Origin: Hungatella hathewayi
Lineage (GTDB): Bacteria; Bacillota; Clostridia; Lachnospirales; Lachnospiraceae
Assembly (NCBI GenBank): GCA_025149285.1
Contig: CP102274.1
Location: 6,040,001 to 6,104,000 of the forward strand
Direction: 5' to 3'
DNA: 64,000 nucleotides
This document shows positions 23,850-32,312 of this stretch, piece after piece. A program made the position numbers and the translations under genes. The notes below the pieces were generated by a model. It was given only the letters and a program-made list of their open reading frames with translations. It had not been told where the DNA came from and made no database searches. The stretch's first letter is position 1. Each line of letters begins with the position of its first letter.

Positions 23850-24144
23850 ATCGTCTGCCTCCGACTCCTACCAGCCTGTACCGGTCCAATACGTCATATA
23901 TCTGTTTCGGCGCCGCGTCAAAGCTGTAACTTTCTCCGCCTTCGCTCCGTCCGGTCTCTCCTTCAGTACCCAGCCGGTTGTAGGCAATTACAGCCAGATC
24001 TCGGACCGGCTTATTCAACGCTGCGGGAAGCTCGGTGCGGTTTGTATATCCCAGTACATATTCTATTGCATCAGCAAGCAAAAGGGAGAGTAAGTCCTCA
24101 TCACTCTCCCCTGTCAACAGTTTCAGTTTTTCGATTTCGGTCAC
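23785..24144 (-). CDS. Head-tail connector protein (gp6/gp15-like)
   Basis: The protein begins MTEIEKLKLLTGESDEDLLSLLLADAIEYVLGYTN, the standard opening of phage head-tail connector proteins. I use the GTG eight bases after AAGGGG; a GTG three codons upstream overlaps the previous stop and is also possible. Confidence 0.8.
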   Translation of the reverse strand: MTEIEKLKLLTGESDEDLLSLLLADAIEYVLGYTNRTELPAALNKPVRDLAVIAYNRLGTEGETGRSEGGESYSFDAAPKQIYDVLDRYRLVGVGGRRYEAKTKQAETVQPQAGDTEKG

Positions 24145-24149
24145 TACGA

Positions 24150-24389
24150 TCACCCCTTCAGGACCGCCAGCAGCTCCTCTTTATTCAATGATGCCGCTCC
24201 CTCGATACCTTTTTCTTTTGCTAGGATTTTTAGTTCAGGGACGGTCATTTTCCCAATATTCGTGTTCCCTTCTCCCGGCTCCCGCGTAAGTGTTTCTAAA
24301 CCAAGTGGCTTAAAACCCAATGCTTTTAATTTGTCAGCCATTGCTTCTGATTCAGTTACGCGTTCAACATTATCTTTGATGAACCTCAT
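24150..24389 (-). CDS. Small protein with a Rho-N/HeH-like domain
   Basis: The C-terminal half (MTVPELKILAKEKGIEGAA, then LNKEELLAVL) is a short helix-extended-loop-helix domain as in the Rho N terminus or HeH proteins, which are often coded between capsid and connector genes. AAAGGAGTG precedes the ATG. Function is unknown; nucleic acid binding is possible. Confidence 0.65.
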   Translation of the reverse strand: MRFIKDNVERVTESEAMADKLKALGFKPLGLETLTREPGEGNTNIGKMTVPELKILAKEKGIEGAASLNKEELLAVLKG

Positions 24390-24395
24390 ATATCA

Positions 24396-25328
24396 TCACT
24401 CCTTTGTGTCTTTGATATTCAGGAAGATGGAATCCAGTTTATTGTCCAGTACCCAAATATCATGGAATCTCCGGTAGTCCATCTGCCAGGCATTCAGCTT
24501 CTGGTTGATCGTCGGGTCAAAAATACGCATGATATCCTGTTTCGTGACGGCAATCGGAGTAGTACGCGGACAAATGAAGAAATTAATATTTTTTGCAGAT
24601 TCCCCCTTCTCATATCCTCCGCGCTCCTGTCCAGGTGTCTTACCGTCATTAATTTTGATAGCTGTGTACATACGGTTGGAAGGTGTGGAAATGATCGGGA
24701 CGCCATCAACGGATGGTACTGCGGTATCAATGCCGCCCTTCGAAAATGTGGTATTCGTGATTTTTCCGGAAAGCTCCATCTCCAATTCCATAATCATGTC
24801 AGGTGTGGCATGGATCACCAGAGGACCGTTGTAGAGCTCGCGGATTGCCTTAATTCCCTCCTTGATCTTGCGGAGAGCAGAGGTCCCGGTTGCTCCTGGT
24901 GTATAATTATATTCGATCATTCCAGCCTTGTTAGCCGTGATTGTCTCGGTTGCAATTTTAGAAATACGATACGCGTCAATCTCAGGCACTACAAACATTC
25001 TCTGAAACTCTCCCATGACGGCAGCTGCGGTTGTGACAAAATTGTTCTCGTTGATATCGATCGGGTCAAGCTGGAATTTCCGGCCTCTGTCCTGAGTCAT
25101 TTTGCGGGTCTCGTATTCCAGTGTTACGCCGCCCTGCTGGTATCCGTTGTCCCGGTCATAGTCTCCCAAGCCCTGAACGCTCATCTTCGGAATCTTTACT
25201 TCGGCTCCTCCGTTATAGATTACCTGTCCGGCGTTTGCGTCCATCCAGCCAGTGACGGCCTCCCGGATTGCCACCTTGTCTAAAGTGTTCATAAAAAGTG
25301 TTGCTGTTGCTAATGTGTTAATTGCCAT
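24396..25328 (-). CDS. Major capsid protein (HK97-fold)
   Basis: The 310-residue protein follows the scaffold gene. The N-terminal arm, the block VKIPKMSVQGLGDYDRDNGYQQG, the conserved stretch FQLDPIDINENNF and the C-terminal QKLNAWQMDYRRFHDIWVLDNK are typical of firmicute siphophage capsids. AAGGATGAG precedes the ATG. Confidence 0.88.
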   Translation of the reverse strand: MAINTLATATLFMNTLDKVAIREAVTGWMDANAGQVIYNGGAEVKIPKMSVQGLGDYDRDNGYQQGGVTLEYETRKMTQDRGRKFQLDPIDINENNFVTTAAAVMGEFQRMFVVPEIDAYRISKIATETITANKAGMIEYNYTPGATGTSALRKIKEGIKAIRELYNGPLVIHATPDMIMELEMELSGKITNTTFSKGGIDTAVPSVDGVPIISTPSNRMYTAIKINDGKTPGQERGGYEKGESAKNINFFICPRTTPIAVTKQDIMRIFDPTINQKLNAWQMDYRRFHDIWVLDNKLDSIFLNIKDTKE

Positions 25329-25347
25329 AGTCTTTTCTCATCCTTTC

Positions 25348-25983
25348 TTATATTCCCATCATCAGGTCTTCAACCTGTTTTGCAAGGTCCTTACCATCTT
25401 CTGACGGTGCTTTCTTTAGCGGTTCACCGCCTTTCAGTTTCTCTTCAACGGCAGCCTGTACGGCCTCCTGGAAGGCTTTCTCTACTGCCGCCATAGATTT
25501 ATTGCAGGATTCTGCATCGGTGTAATTAAGCACCTCTGCAAGCCCTACAGGCAGCTTCTTTTCTGCCAGTGTGTTCTTCGCCTCGGCCATCAACTCCCGT
25601 CGCGTGATTGCCGCTTCCCGCTCCTTCAACTCCTTTTCCTGCTTCTGCCGCAGGTACTCCGCCTTTTCCTCTTTGTTCATCTTCGCCAGCTTATCAGCTT
25701 CGGAAAGCTTGTCGTCCATGAGGGCCGTCCACTTCTCTTTCGCGGTCCCCAGGGCCTTCTGGACACGGCGGTCAAACTCCGCCTGATAATCTTTATTCTG
25801 TAAGAGATCATCGAAACTCTTCGGTTCCTTGTTGCCAGTATCCACTCCGTCAGAGCTGCCTTCATCTGGCTTATTTCCAGTTCCGCCGCCTTCGCCCTGA
25901 TCCGCGCCGGCACCGTCTCCGCTTTCTGCAAAAAACTGTAAATTCATTTTGGGGCTGATCCCCGTAAATCCTGTCTTTCTCAT
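25348..25983 (-). CDS. Capsid scaffold protein
   Basis: The 211-residue product has the leader MNLQFFAE (residue 13 on), a Gly/Asp-rich disordered segment and a long charged coiled coil, all typical of DUF4355-type scaffolds. I start at the ATG preceded by AAAGGATAG; the longer frame has no ribosome site. Confidence 0.85.
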   Translation of the reverse strand: MRKTGFTGISPKMNLQFFAESGDGAGADQGEGGGTGNKPDEGSSDGVDTGNKEPKSFDDLLQNKDYQAEFDRRVQKALGTAKEKWTALMDDKLSEADKLAKMNKEEKAEYLRQKQEKELKEREAAITRRELMAEAKNTLAEKKLPVGLAEVLNYTDAESCNKSMAAVEKAFQEAVQAAVEEKLKGGEPLKKAPSEDGKDLAKQVEDLMMGI

Positions 25984-26048
25984 AATATCTATCCTTTCCG
26001 CCCCAGTCCGTTCATTGCCCGGACCATGGCATAAAAATAACACCCAGG

Positions 26049-27137
26049 TTATTCCTGCGTGCTCTTTTTTCTTTTTCGTAATTCTTTTTCTTTGGCTTCC
26101 GCATCTACGTTTCCTTTGACATTCTTGTCATACCATTGCTTATATGTCATATCAGCAGGTACAGTATTCGTCTTTCCTGTTACCGGATCACGTGCGCGGC
26201 GTTTCATATTCGACATGTCTATCTCATCGATCACGCATATCGTCGTTGACCGGCACCATGGGTGCATTGGCGGGCAGTTTTTTCCCGGCTGCTGCTCCGA
26301 TACTGGAAAAACCTTTCCGTCCAGCTCCCGGCATACCGCCGAAGTCTTTAAGTCCAAAGTAGCCACGAACCGGTATTTCTCTATCCCGCATTCCTCATAG
26401 GACTGCATTTCCATCTGATTTGCCAGGTTGCAGGATTCTGTACGTACTAACCGCCGAGCATTACTGGCTCCCTGTGCGTACTTATTCGCTATGATTTCGG
26501 CAACTTCCCGATCGGTCCGGCCAGTGATCAGATTGACCAGCAGCTCCTCTTTCAAATCCTGTGCAAGGGCCTGTGTATTATTCCAGATACGTGTTGAGTA
26601 GTTGGCTCCTGACCACTTACTGTTAATGACCCGGTCTATCACAGCCGGGTCTATTGCGCTGAAGGAAAACCCTAACCCTGTACGCTGCTGAATATCAAAA
26701 ATGGACCTGTAATATGCCTCGTTGGCAAGGTCTACATAATGGCTGGTATTTATCTTCTTTTCCTGGCGATAGACATTCTTCATTGTCGCATCAAGCTGAT
26801 TCTGAAGCTGCTCCAATCGTTCCAGCCTTGCGCAGTATGCCGGGCTTTCCAACTCTGCCAGAATGTCCTTTTGGGCGCCGTCGCCGGTCCGCAGTGCCTC
26901 TTTTAACTCATCGATGGAGGTTTTATCATGCAGGCTATTAAGCAGCCTGTACGCCTCTGCATCGGTCAAATGGTGCTTGCGCTTGTATCGCTCGAATATC
27001 TTATCCAGCTCAGCACTGAGATATCCTGAAGACTTCAGATACAGTTTTGCAATCTCATCGGCGGTATCCTCGGCCTTCTCCATATAGTGAAACATCTCGC
27101 GGGCCTTCCTGCGCTCCCAGTATGATGCACTACTCAT
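26049..27137 (-). CDS. Phage head morphogenesis (MuF/SPP1 gp7-like) protein
   Basis: The 362-residue protein is helical with a C-terminal MuF domain. It carries ARRLVRTESCNLANQMEMQSYEECGIEKYRFVATLD, then the zinc-like motif NCPPMHPWCRSTT near residue 310. There is no extra C-terminal toxin domain of the kind found in polymorphic MuF proteins. It overlaps the portal gene by eight bases. Confidence 0.88.
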   Translation of the reverse strand: MSSASYWERRKAREMFHYMEKAEDTADEIAKLYLKSSGYLSAELDKIFERYKRKHHLTDAEAYRLLNSLHDKTSIDELKEALRTGDGAQKDILAELESPAYCARLERLEQLQNQLDATMKNVYRQEKKINTSHYVDLANEAYYRSIFDIQQRTGLGFSFSAIDPAVIDRVINSKWSGANYSTRIWNNTQALAQDLKEELLVNLITGRTDREVAEIIANKYAQGASNARRLVRTESCNLANQMEMQSYEECGIEKYRFVATLDLKTSAVCRELDGKVFPVSEQQPGKNCPPMHPWCRSTTICVIDEIDMSNMKRRARDPVTGKTNTVPADMTYKQWYDKNVKGNVDAEAKEKELRKRKKSTQE

Positions 27138-28536
27138 CTATCTCACCCGGCTTTTTCTTCTTTGGCTCGTCTTCATCGTCCGGCGGCGGTGTATTGCTTC
27201 CCAGTCCGAACATTTCCATCTGCTTTTTAGCTGCCTCATCTTCCTCTTTTTCCACTGCCGCCAGCTCCTCCTCTACATTCTCCACAAACGGCACTTGCGA
27301 AAGCAGCGTCTTCCTGCTGATCTTTCCCCAGAGGTTCGTTACGATTTGACTGATCTCCAGCAGATTCTTCGGCATCGCCCGGGAGAATGTTGGAGTTATA
27401 CCGGATATGTCCACCTGGACTGATTTACTCTTTGCCAGCCAGGCCGAGAACAGTCTCAGACGCTTCCGTAATCCTCGCTTGTAATACCGTGTTTTAATCT
27501 TTGTGATGTTCTCCATGCCGAGAAGCTTAAACTCCATGGCTACACCACTGACATTCCCGCCAAAGGACTCATCGGTCATACACGGAATATGGCTAAACTT
27601 GTGGATATCCTGTTCAATGGCTTTCTTAAGGATTTCCACGCCCGATTCATCAAATGTACGGGTAATATACTCAGCCTTCGCATCTTTCGGAAGCTCCATT
27701 AAACGGTCTTCCTTAAGCTTCTGTGCCGCTGTCCTGCCGTCTGCGTCCTTTGCCTCATTATCTCCCAGCATGGCCCCGTACAGCGCCAGGATTGCATCAA
27801 TAAACTGCTCCTTGTCCGTGATCCGGTCACTCATCAGCGCGTTATAGGCGTCGATCAGCGGAATCTGAAGTTCGAAGTCACCGATTGCAAGCTTGTTGTT
27901 TAAATACTCTATCACCGGCACCTCATCAAAATAGTGTGGCTTTGGTTCTTCAAGTAACGCCTGCGGGCAGTCGATATTCTCAATGTTCAGCACCCACTTA
28001 TAATGTTCCGTCAACACGGTAGCTACGTAGATGGCCCTCTTCTTGTCAGAATCATCTTTCTTCGCGTAGTAATACACCGCGAAAAGCTCTTTCTGTTCGA
28101 TCGTGTCGTCATATACCATAAAGGTATTTTCGGGGGACAGGCTCTTAATCGTTAAATCCGTCTCGCCCTCCATCGGATAGATGTACTCATAGCTCCGGCC
28201 GTACACTGACAGGTCCAGACCATTGTCCCCGTCAGCCTCATCAGCACCGGCAATCTCAAAGGCATCGGTGAGCGGTGTTATATCCTCTTTGCTGTTATAT
28301 GAAATTGGGTTGCCAATAAAGTAGGCGCTGGCCGTGTCACTGATATCCTTTGCGTGGTTGCACACCAGCTTTGTCTTCCGGCTCTCCGTTAGGATCTTAT
28401 GCTCTCCCTCATAATACTTCATAGACTTTCGCAGCTGGTTGGCCTCCCGCCGGTGTTTTACTATTAGTGTGCGGATTGCCTGTTTATCCGGGTTCGTCTC
28501 ATCCCAGTTCTCGCGGGGCAGTGTGTATATGTACAT
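27130..28536 (-). CDS. Portal protein (SPP1 gp6-like)
   Basis: The 468-residue dodecameric portal forms the DNA channel of the capsid. DISDTASAYFIGNPISY near residues 68-84 and IPLIDAYNALMSDRITDKEQFIDAILALYG near 220-250 are typical of the SPP1 portal family. AAGGAGGTGATACC precedes the ATG. It is directly downstream of the terminase. Confidence 0.9.
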   Translation of the reverse strand: MYIYTLPRENWDETNPDKQAIRTLIVKHRREANQLRKSMKYYEGEHKILTESRKTKLVCNHAKDISDTASAYFIGNPISYNSKEDITPLTDAFEIAGADEADGDNGLDLSVYGRSYEYIYPMEGETDLTIKSLSPENTFMVYDDTIEQKELFAVYYYAKKDDSDKKRAIYVATVLTEHYKWVLNIENIDCPQALLEEPKPHYFDEVPVIEYLNNKLAIGDFELQIPLIDAYNALMSDRITDKEQFIDAILALYGAMLGDNEAKDADGRTAAQKLKEDRLMELPKDAKAEYITRTFDESGVEILKKAIEQDIHKFSHIPCMTDESFGGNVSGVAMEFKLLGMENITKIKTRYYKRGLRKRLRLFSAWLAKSKSVQVDISGITPTFSRAMPKNLLEISQIVTNLWGKISRKTLLSQVPFVENVEEELAAVEKEEDEAAKKQMEMFGLGSNTPPPDDEDEPKKKKPGEIDE

Positions 28537-28548
28537 GGTATCACCTCC

Positions 28549-29841
28549 TTAATGTAATCCATAATCGGATTTCTTTCTGACCTTTGCCTTCCTGCTCGTC
28601 ATTACATCTTCCAATGCATACCGGACCGCGTCAATCGAATGGTTGTCTTTATCCGGATAGCTGCCTTTAAAGTTGCCGTTTTTATCCTGCTCCAGTTCAT
28701 AGCCTGTAAACTCTCTGGCTGCATTCGGACAACGCTGCTGATCGATAATGATTTCGTTCACCTCATCAGCCAAGAACTCCATACCGAAATCTACGGACCC
28801 TGGCCCTTTCCTGGCACCGACTACACGCAACCCCAGTTCATTCAAGGCATCAATCGCTCTGGGGTCCTCACTATCCGCTGTCACTACTCTGTTGAGCGGA
28901 TTGTATTTTTTAATCTGATCCGCCAGCTTTGTGTTTCCCAGCCGCGGCGCATATATTTCACCAAACAGAAAAAGACGCTTCCGCGTCCTGTCATAATGCA
29001 TCTTTATATAAGCAGCCGGATCCGCTCCGAAGCCAAAGTCAAGGCCCTGATAAATCCGGTCAAACCGCGCCATCTCTTCCTCTGTGATCGGGCGTACTGT
29101 GACATTCTCAAACACCTGACCGCCGGTTCCTGTAGCAATACCGAGATATTCGTGTTCATATGCCTTCGGCTTTGTTTCTTTCAGGTCTTCAGCTTCTATG
29201 AAGAAATCGTCTCCCAGCCACTCTTTCGGCACAGTCCTGTAGTCACTGTGGTGTACAATCGCGTTTTCCTTACTCTGGAGGATATCCTGATTCACCCAGC
29301 TATTCATGGACTTTGGAGGATTCCACGAGTAGAAAACAAAGTATTGAGGGCCGCCTCGCATCAATGACTGGAGTATAGTACGTTCTTCCGAGTCGCCATC
29401 AAACTCTGCTCGCTCCTCGAACCAGATATACTTGAAATATCCATTCGCCAGCTTCACAGATTTAATCTTCTGCGGATCATCAGCTCCACGGAAGATGATC
29501 TTGTTTCCAAACGGCGTATACGTCAGTCCAAGCGGCGAATATCGTATTTTCCACTTGTCAGTCACCTCTAAAACGTTAATGGCCCATATGAGCTGTTGGA
29601 ATACAGACTCATCGAGAAACCGGCCAACCTTCCGCATGGCGATCGCATTCGCCTGCGGATCCTGCATCATACCGAGAATAATTTCCAGGCTAACAAACGA
29701 TGACTTTGTGGATCCTCGGCCTCCGGCGAGTTTATAGTGCGTGTGTCTGTGCTCTGCTATATCCCAATGCAGATCATAAAAGGACGGAGCAATCAGACTC
29801 GACAGCCTAACTTGTGTCTGGTTTGGGGATATCGTTGACAA
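28549..29841 (-). CDS. Terminase large subunit (PBSX family)
   Basis: ATP-driven DNA packaging motor and nuclease. Walker A is GGRGSTKSS (40-48), Walker B YIWFEE (138-143). The RNase-H-like nuclease acids are Asp268 (GLDFGFG), Asp323 (VTADSED) and a third near 399-404 (DNHSIDAVRYAL). Start is TTG, six bases after AGGAGGGG. It overlaps the small subunit gene. Confidence 0.95.
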   Translation of the reverse strand: MSTISPNQTQVRLSSLIAPSFYDLHWDIAEHRHTHYKLAGGRGSTKSSFVSLEIILGMMQDPQANAIAMRKVGRFLDESVFQQLIWAINVLEVTDKWKIRYSPLGLTYTPFGNKIIFRGADDPQKIKSVKLANGYFKYIWFEERAEFDGDSEERTILQSLMRGGPQYFVFYSWNPPKSMNSWVNQDILQSKENAIVHHSDYRTVPKEWLGDDFFIEAEDLKETKPKAYEHEYLGIATGTGGQVFENVTVRPITEEEMARFDRIYQGLDFGFGADPAAYIKMHYDRTRKRLFLFGEIYAPRLGNTKLADQIKKYNPLNRVVTADSEDPRAIDALNELGLRVVGARKGPGSVDFGMEFLADEVNEIIIDQQRCPNAAREFTGYELEQDKNGNFKGSYPDKDNHSIDAVRYALEDVMTSRKAKVRKKSDYGLH

Positions 29842-30250
29842 TTGTTACCCCTCCTATCTGTCCGCTGTGCTCTATATCCTGCTTATCGCGCCATCGATCC
29901 GGCCTCCGGTTCTTCAACCAGAATATTTGTGCCGTTGTATCTGGAACAACCTCTTTGATGGTTTTAGTAACCTTCGTCCCCTCTTCGCTGACCTCCACCT
30001 TCTTTTCCTCATAGGAATATCCGAGGGCTCGTTTAAGGAGAGCATTTTCGACCTCTATGTCAACAACCTCTTTCCCCTTTTTTAGGGCCTCCGAAATCTC
30101 CGAATACTGCCGTTTCCATTCATACAGCGTAGATGGAACGATATCCAGATTCTTTGCTATCTGCTCATCTGTCAGGCCGTCTCTGGCGTATGCTTCCAGC
30201 CGGAGCAAGCCATCAGGCGATAACCAATATTCGTATTTTCCTTTTGCCAT
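29807..30250 (-). CDS. Terminase small subunit
   Basis: The N-terminal helix-turn-helix (LTDEQIAKNLDIVPSTLYEWKRQY, about 24-48) recognises the packaging site. The C-terminal part has FWLKNRRPDRWRDKQ, typical of PBSX-family small terminases. I use the ATG nine bases after AAAGGAAG instead of the upstream GTG. Confidence 0.88.
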   Translation of the reverse strand: MAKGKYEYWLSPDGLLRLEAYARDGLTDEQIAKNLDIVPSTLYEWKRQYSEISEALKKGKEVVDIEVENALLKRALGYSYEEKKVEVSEEGTKVTKTIKEVVPDTTAQIFWLKNRRPDRWRDKQDIEHSGQIGGVTIVNDIPKPDTS

Positions 30251-30281
30251 CAGGCTCACTTCCTTTCTGTTTTTGAGTATA

Positions 30282-30308
30282 GAAAAAGAGCCACTGGTAG
30301 GTGGCCCT
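30282..30308 (-). terminator. Terminator just upstream of the terminase genes
   Basis: On the minus strand AGGGCCAC and GTGGCTCT flank a six-base loop and are followed by TTTTTC. It ends the 62-residue gene unit and stands between the upstream leader and the late genes. Confidence 0.8.
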
Positions 30309-30319
30309 TTATAATAACA

Positions 30320-30508
30320 CTATTTAGTCATTTCTGCACTATTGCTCCAAGTTGTATTTGGTTTATTACCAATAACGGCGGAATAATTTGTATTTAATTT
30401 CCTATCCATTGTTCCTGTATTTAATATTCTTTTAGGTATCTTATCATCGTTTTTGATTCCTAAAGTACGATATAGTCGATCTACAACTGCATAATTCATA
30501 TTGTTCAT
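30320..30508 (-). CDS. Small protein of an autonomous unit, 62 aa
   Basis: The AT-rich gene has AGGAGG five bases before the ATG, its own consensus-like promoter and its own terminator. The product (YAVVDRLYRTLGIKNDDKIPKRIL in its first half) has no recognised domain. The independent unit suggests expression in the lysogen. Function is unknown. Confidence 0.6.
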   Translation of the reverse strand: MNNMNYAVVDRLYRTLGIKNDDKIPKRILNTGTMDRKLNTNYSAVIGNKPNTTWSNSAEMTK

Positions 30509-30524
30509 CACATCCTCCTGTTTA

Positions 30525-30557
30525 TTGCATTATATACATAATAACTATATTATGCAA
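30525..30557 (-). promoter_or_regulatory. Promoter inside a 33-bp inverted repeat
   Basis: On the minus strand TTGCAT and TATAAT are 17 bases apart. The arms TTGCATAATATA and TATATAATGCAA match with one mismatch, so one dimeric repressor could cover both promoter boxes. Confidence 0.8.
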
Positions 30558-30560
30558 CTA

Positions 30561-31436
30561 TTATTCGTGATTTATTATTGCTTTTCCATTTTGACTTTCA
30601 ATAATTTTTACAACATCTGTGCCTCCTAATGTCAACATATAAGCATGATGAACGCTTAGCACTGCATCCTGTAATATATTATCATCTTCTAACGCAACTA
30701 TTTTTAAACCAATATTTCTACAAAAATCTATATTAAAATGCCTTCCATGAGTCTTAGAATCATCATGTTCATTTAATTTGGCTACGATTGCTTCGACTTT
30801 TGTCGCATCTTCTCCTTCAAACATGCATGTGCTTAACCATTCCCTTAACAAAGTTCCCGATAATGCAATTGCGTCCATAGCTGTTTTTAAAAACGCAGCG
30901 GGGTATTGTTGTAATTTTATTGCCCAATATTGTGCATTTTGTGGATTAGAAGCCAAATCTTTTTTTGCTTCTTCAAACTCCATTTGAATATTGTATGCTG
31001 GTATTCCATTAAACTGTGGATCTACAGGCCCTAAACTCGACTGATTTCCCATAATTATTACCTTCGCTGCGCATGCCATCATCGTACCAGCTGACATTGC
31101 AATCTGTGGAACAATTACCCTTATGTCATTGCTGAACTTCTTACGCAAATAACTAATTATAGCCTCAGCTGAAGCAGGTGATCCACCTGGCGTCTGCAAT
31201 ATAATGTCAAGTCCTTTACTGCATTCCATCCCCTTCAAGGCATTCATAAAACCCGTCATATCCAAATCATTGATATCAAGATTAGATGCGTTGGGTTTAT
31301 TTAGAAATGCAGAATAATAAGCAATAGTATTTCTTCCTGTATACTCAGATAGCTTTCTCAAATATTTCCTTCGGACAAAATCACTTTGAGACATTGTCTC
31401 ATTAAATTCTCTCAATATGTCATCCCAGCCTGCCAA
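30561..31436 (-). CDS. ClpP-fold serine protease of the SDH family
   Basis: The 291-residue protein has the SDH_sah/ClpP-like fold. Its middle part has GLDIILQTPGGSPASAEAIISYLRKKF, the oxyanion Gly-Gly, and MSAGTMMACAAKVIIMGNQSSLGPVDPQ with the nucleophile Ser in AMSAGTMMA. I start at the TTG nine bases after AGGAGG, giving the AGWDDIL opening; the longer frame has no ribosome site. Its place between the late regulator and terminase, and its AT-rich composition, mark it as an accessory gene. Possible roles are defence or signalling; the substrate is unknown. Confidence 0.8.
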   Translation of the reverse strand: MAGWDDILREFNETMSQSDFVRRKYLRKLSEYTGRNTIAYYSAFLNKPNASNLDINDLDMTGFMNALKGMECSKGLDIILQTPGGSPASAEAIISYLRKKFSNDIRVIVPQIAMSAGTMMACAAKVIIMGNQSSLGPVDPQFNGIPAYNIQMEFEEAKKDLASNPQNAQYWAIKLQQYPAAFLKTAMDAIALSGTLLREWLSTCMFEGEDATKVEAIVAKLNEHDDSKTHGRHFNIDFCRNIGLKIVALEDDNILQDAVLSVHHAYMLTLGGTDVVKIIESQNGKAIINHE

Positions 31437-31537
31437 AGTATATATCCTCCTATCTTTTGTGTACTTCAATCTTACCACAAACCTCTGCAAAAGAAAAGCC
31501 CTCACATCTCTGCAAGGACTCTTCCAAAGGAGAAAAT

Positions 31538-31613
31538 TCAGGACACTGGGAGTCGAACCCAGTCTACTTCGGCAAGCTCTTCCTACGCGCCTTCTCCGTG
31601 AGGCTCTGTCCTG
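31538..31613 (-). ncRNA. tRNA-like fold in the late leader
   Basis: On the minus strand CAGGACA pairs with TGTCCTG (7-bp acceptor), GCCT-(8)-AGGC makes a D-arm with GG in the loop, and CTGGG-TTCGACT-CCCAG is a perfect T-arm with discriminator A. The 26 bases between D- and T-arms do not make a 5-bp anticodon stem, and no CCA is encoded. It is either a decayed tRNA or the tRNA-like end of a larger structured RNA. Confidence 0.6.
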
Positions 31614-31614
31614 A

Positions 31615-31830
31615 CGAGCCGGTTTTAATCCCTCGTCCGTGGGGACATAAAACTCGGCAAACTGTTAGACGGATACCTTTGTCGCTGCAGCTTAGCAGTA
31701 AGTCAGGTGGTATCAACCTTATTAACGCGCGTTGCCGGACGTATCCATGGATACCGGCGCTTCAGCCGCCGACCGGTAAAAGCCGGAGGCAGTCAATTGG
31801 GGGGAGGAAATCTGTTTTCAGATCTTCCAG
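31615..31830 (-). ncRNA. Structured, gene-free leader of the late operon
   Basis: About 215 bases without a supported gene hold several strong minus-strand hairpins. These are GACGAG/CTCGTC (partly abutting the tRNA-like acceptor), GCCGG-TATC-CATG-GATA-CGT-CCGGC, CGGCG-GCTGAAG-CGCCG and CCGG-CTTTTA-CCGG. Some are mutually exclusive. With the tRNA-like part it forms a candidate RNA of about 300 bases; I do not recognise its family. Confidence 0.45.
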
Positions 31831-31835
31831 TCTAT

Positions 31836-31879
31836 ACTATAACATTTCCAAAACGGAAAAACAGGAAAAAACGGAAAAA
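31836..31879 (-). promoter_or_regulatory. Putative activator-dependent late promoter
   Basis: TATAGT (minus strand) has only a weak -35 (CTGTTT at 17 bases). Upstream, GGAAAAA occurs three times on the plus strand with 9-bp spacing (31855, 31864, 31873), as expected for activator binding. It lies directly downstream of the RinA/ArpU-like gene. Confidence 0.45.
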
Positions 31880-31881
31880 CT

Positions 31882-32307
31882 TTATGCTGTTTTCATAAAA
31901 TTTTCATACTCCTTACGTATACCATCGGGAGTGGCTTTCCTCCCTATCCTCGAAGCTGTCTCTGCCCATGTATTCCCCTCAAAAATCTTATACTTAATGA
32001 TCCGCTGCATTCTCTGCGGCACTGTGTTCAGCCAGGCTTCCACCTGCACCTTGATTTCCTCCGCTTTGGCCTTCCGTTCTTCCAGCAACCGCTCATACAC
32101 CGCCAGTTCTCCCGGCTCCCTTGCCGCGGCATATACCATACCATGTATGTTGAAACTCTGTGCTGCATAAGGGAACTCACTCATAGACCCACGTACTCTA
32201 TCCTGCACTATGGTCTTGCGTTGCTTTTTTACTCTTCTAATATCTGCCTCTGTCTCTTTGATTAATTCACATGCATCTATATATTGTTCCAGCACCTCCT
32301 TATTCAA
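31882..32307 (-). CDS. RinA/ArpU-like late transcription regulator
   Basis: The 141-residue helical protein ends in a sigma-region-4-like helix-turn-helix (TVPQRMQRIIKYKIFEGNTWAETASRIGRKATPDGIRKEYENFM). Proteins of this kind activate late genes in firmicute phages and lie just before the terminase, as here. I use the TTG eight bases after AAAGGG; a GTG three codons upstream is possible. Confidence 0.75.
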   Translation of the reverse strand: MNKEVLEQYIDACELIKETEADIRRVKKQRKTIVQDRVRGSMSEFPYAAQSFNIHGMVYAAAREPGELAVYERLLEERKAKAEEIKVQVEAWLNTVPQRMQRIIKYKIFEGNTWAETASRIGRKATPDGIRKEYENFMKTA

Positions 32308-32312
32308 CGGCC

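Noticed and set aside
26049..27137. Polymorphic toxin fused to the MuF-like head protein
   Set aside because: The protein ends shortly after the CPPMHPWC motif with only a basic tail; no extra domain is present.
31538..31613. A functional tRNA gene
   Set aside because: Acceptor, D- and T-arms fold well, but no 5-bp anticodon stem with a 7-base loop can be drawn in the 26 bases available, so no anticodon can be assigned.
31457..32170. Long plus-strand open frame across the leader and the RinA-like gene
   Set aside because: It has no ribosome site, overlaps a well-supported minus-strand gene and has a composition typical of antisense shadow frames.
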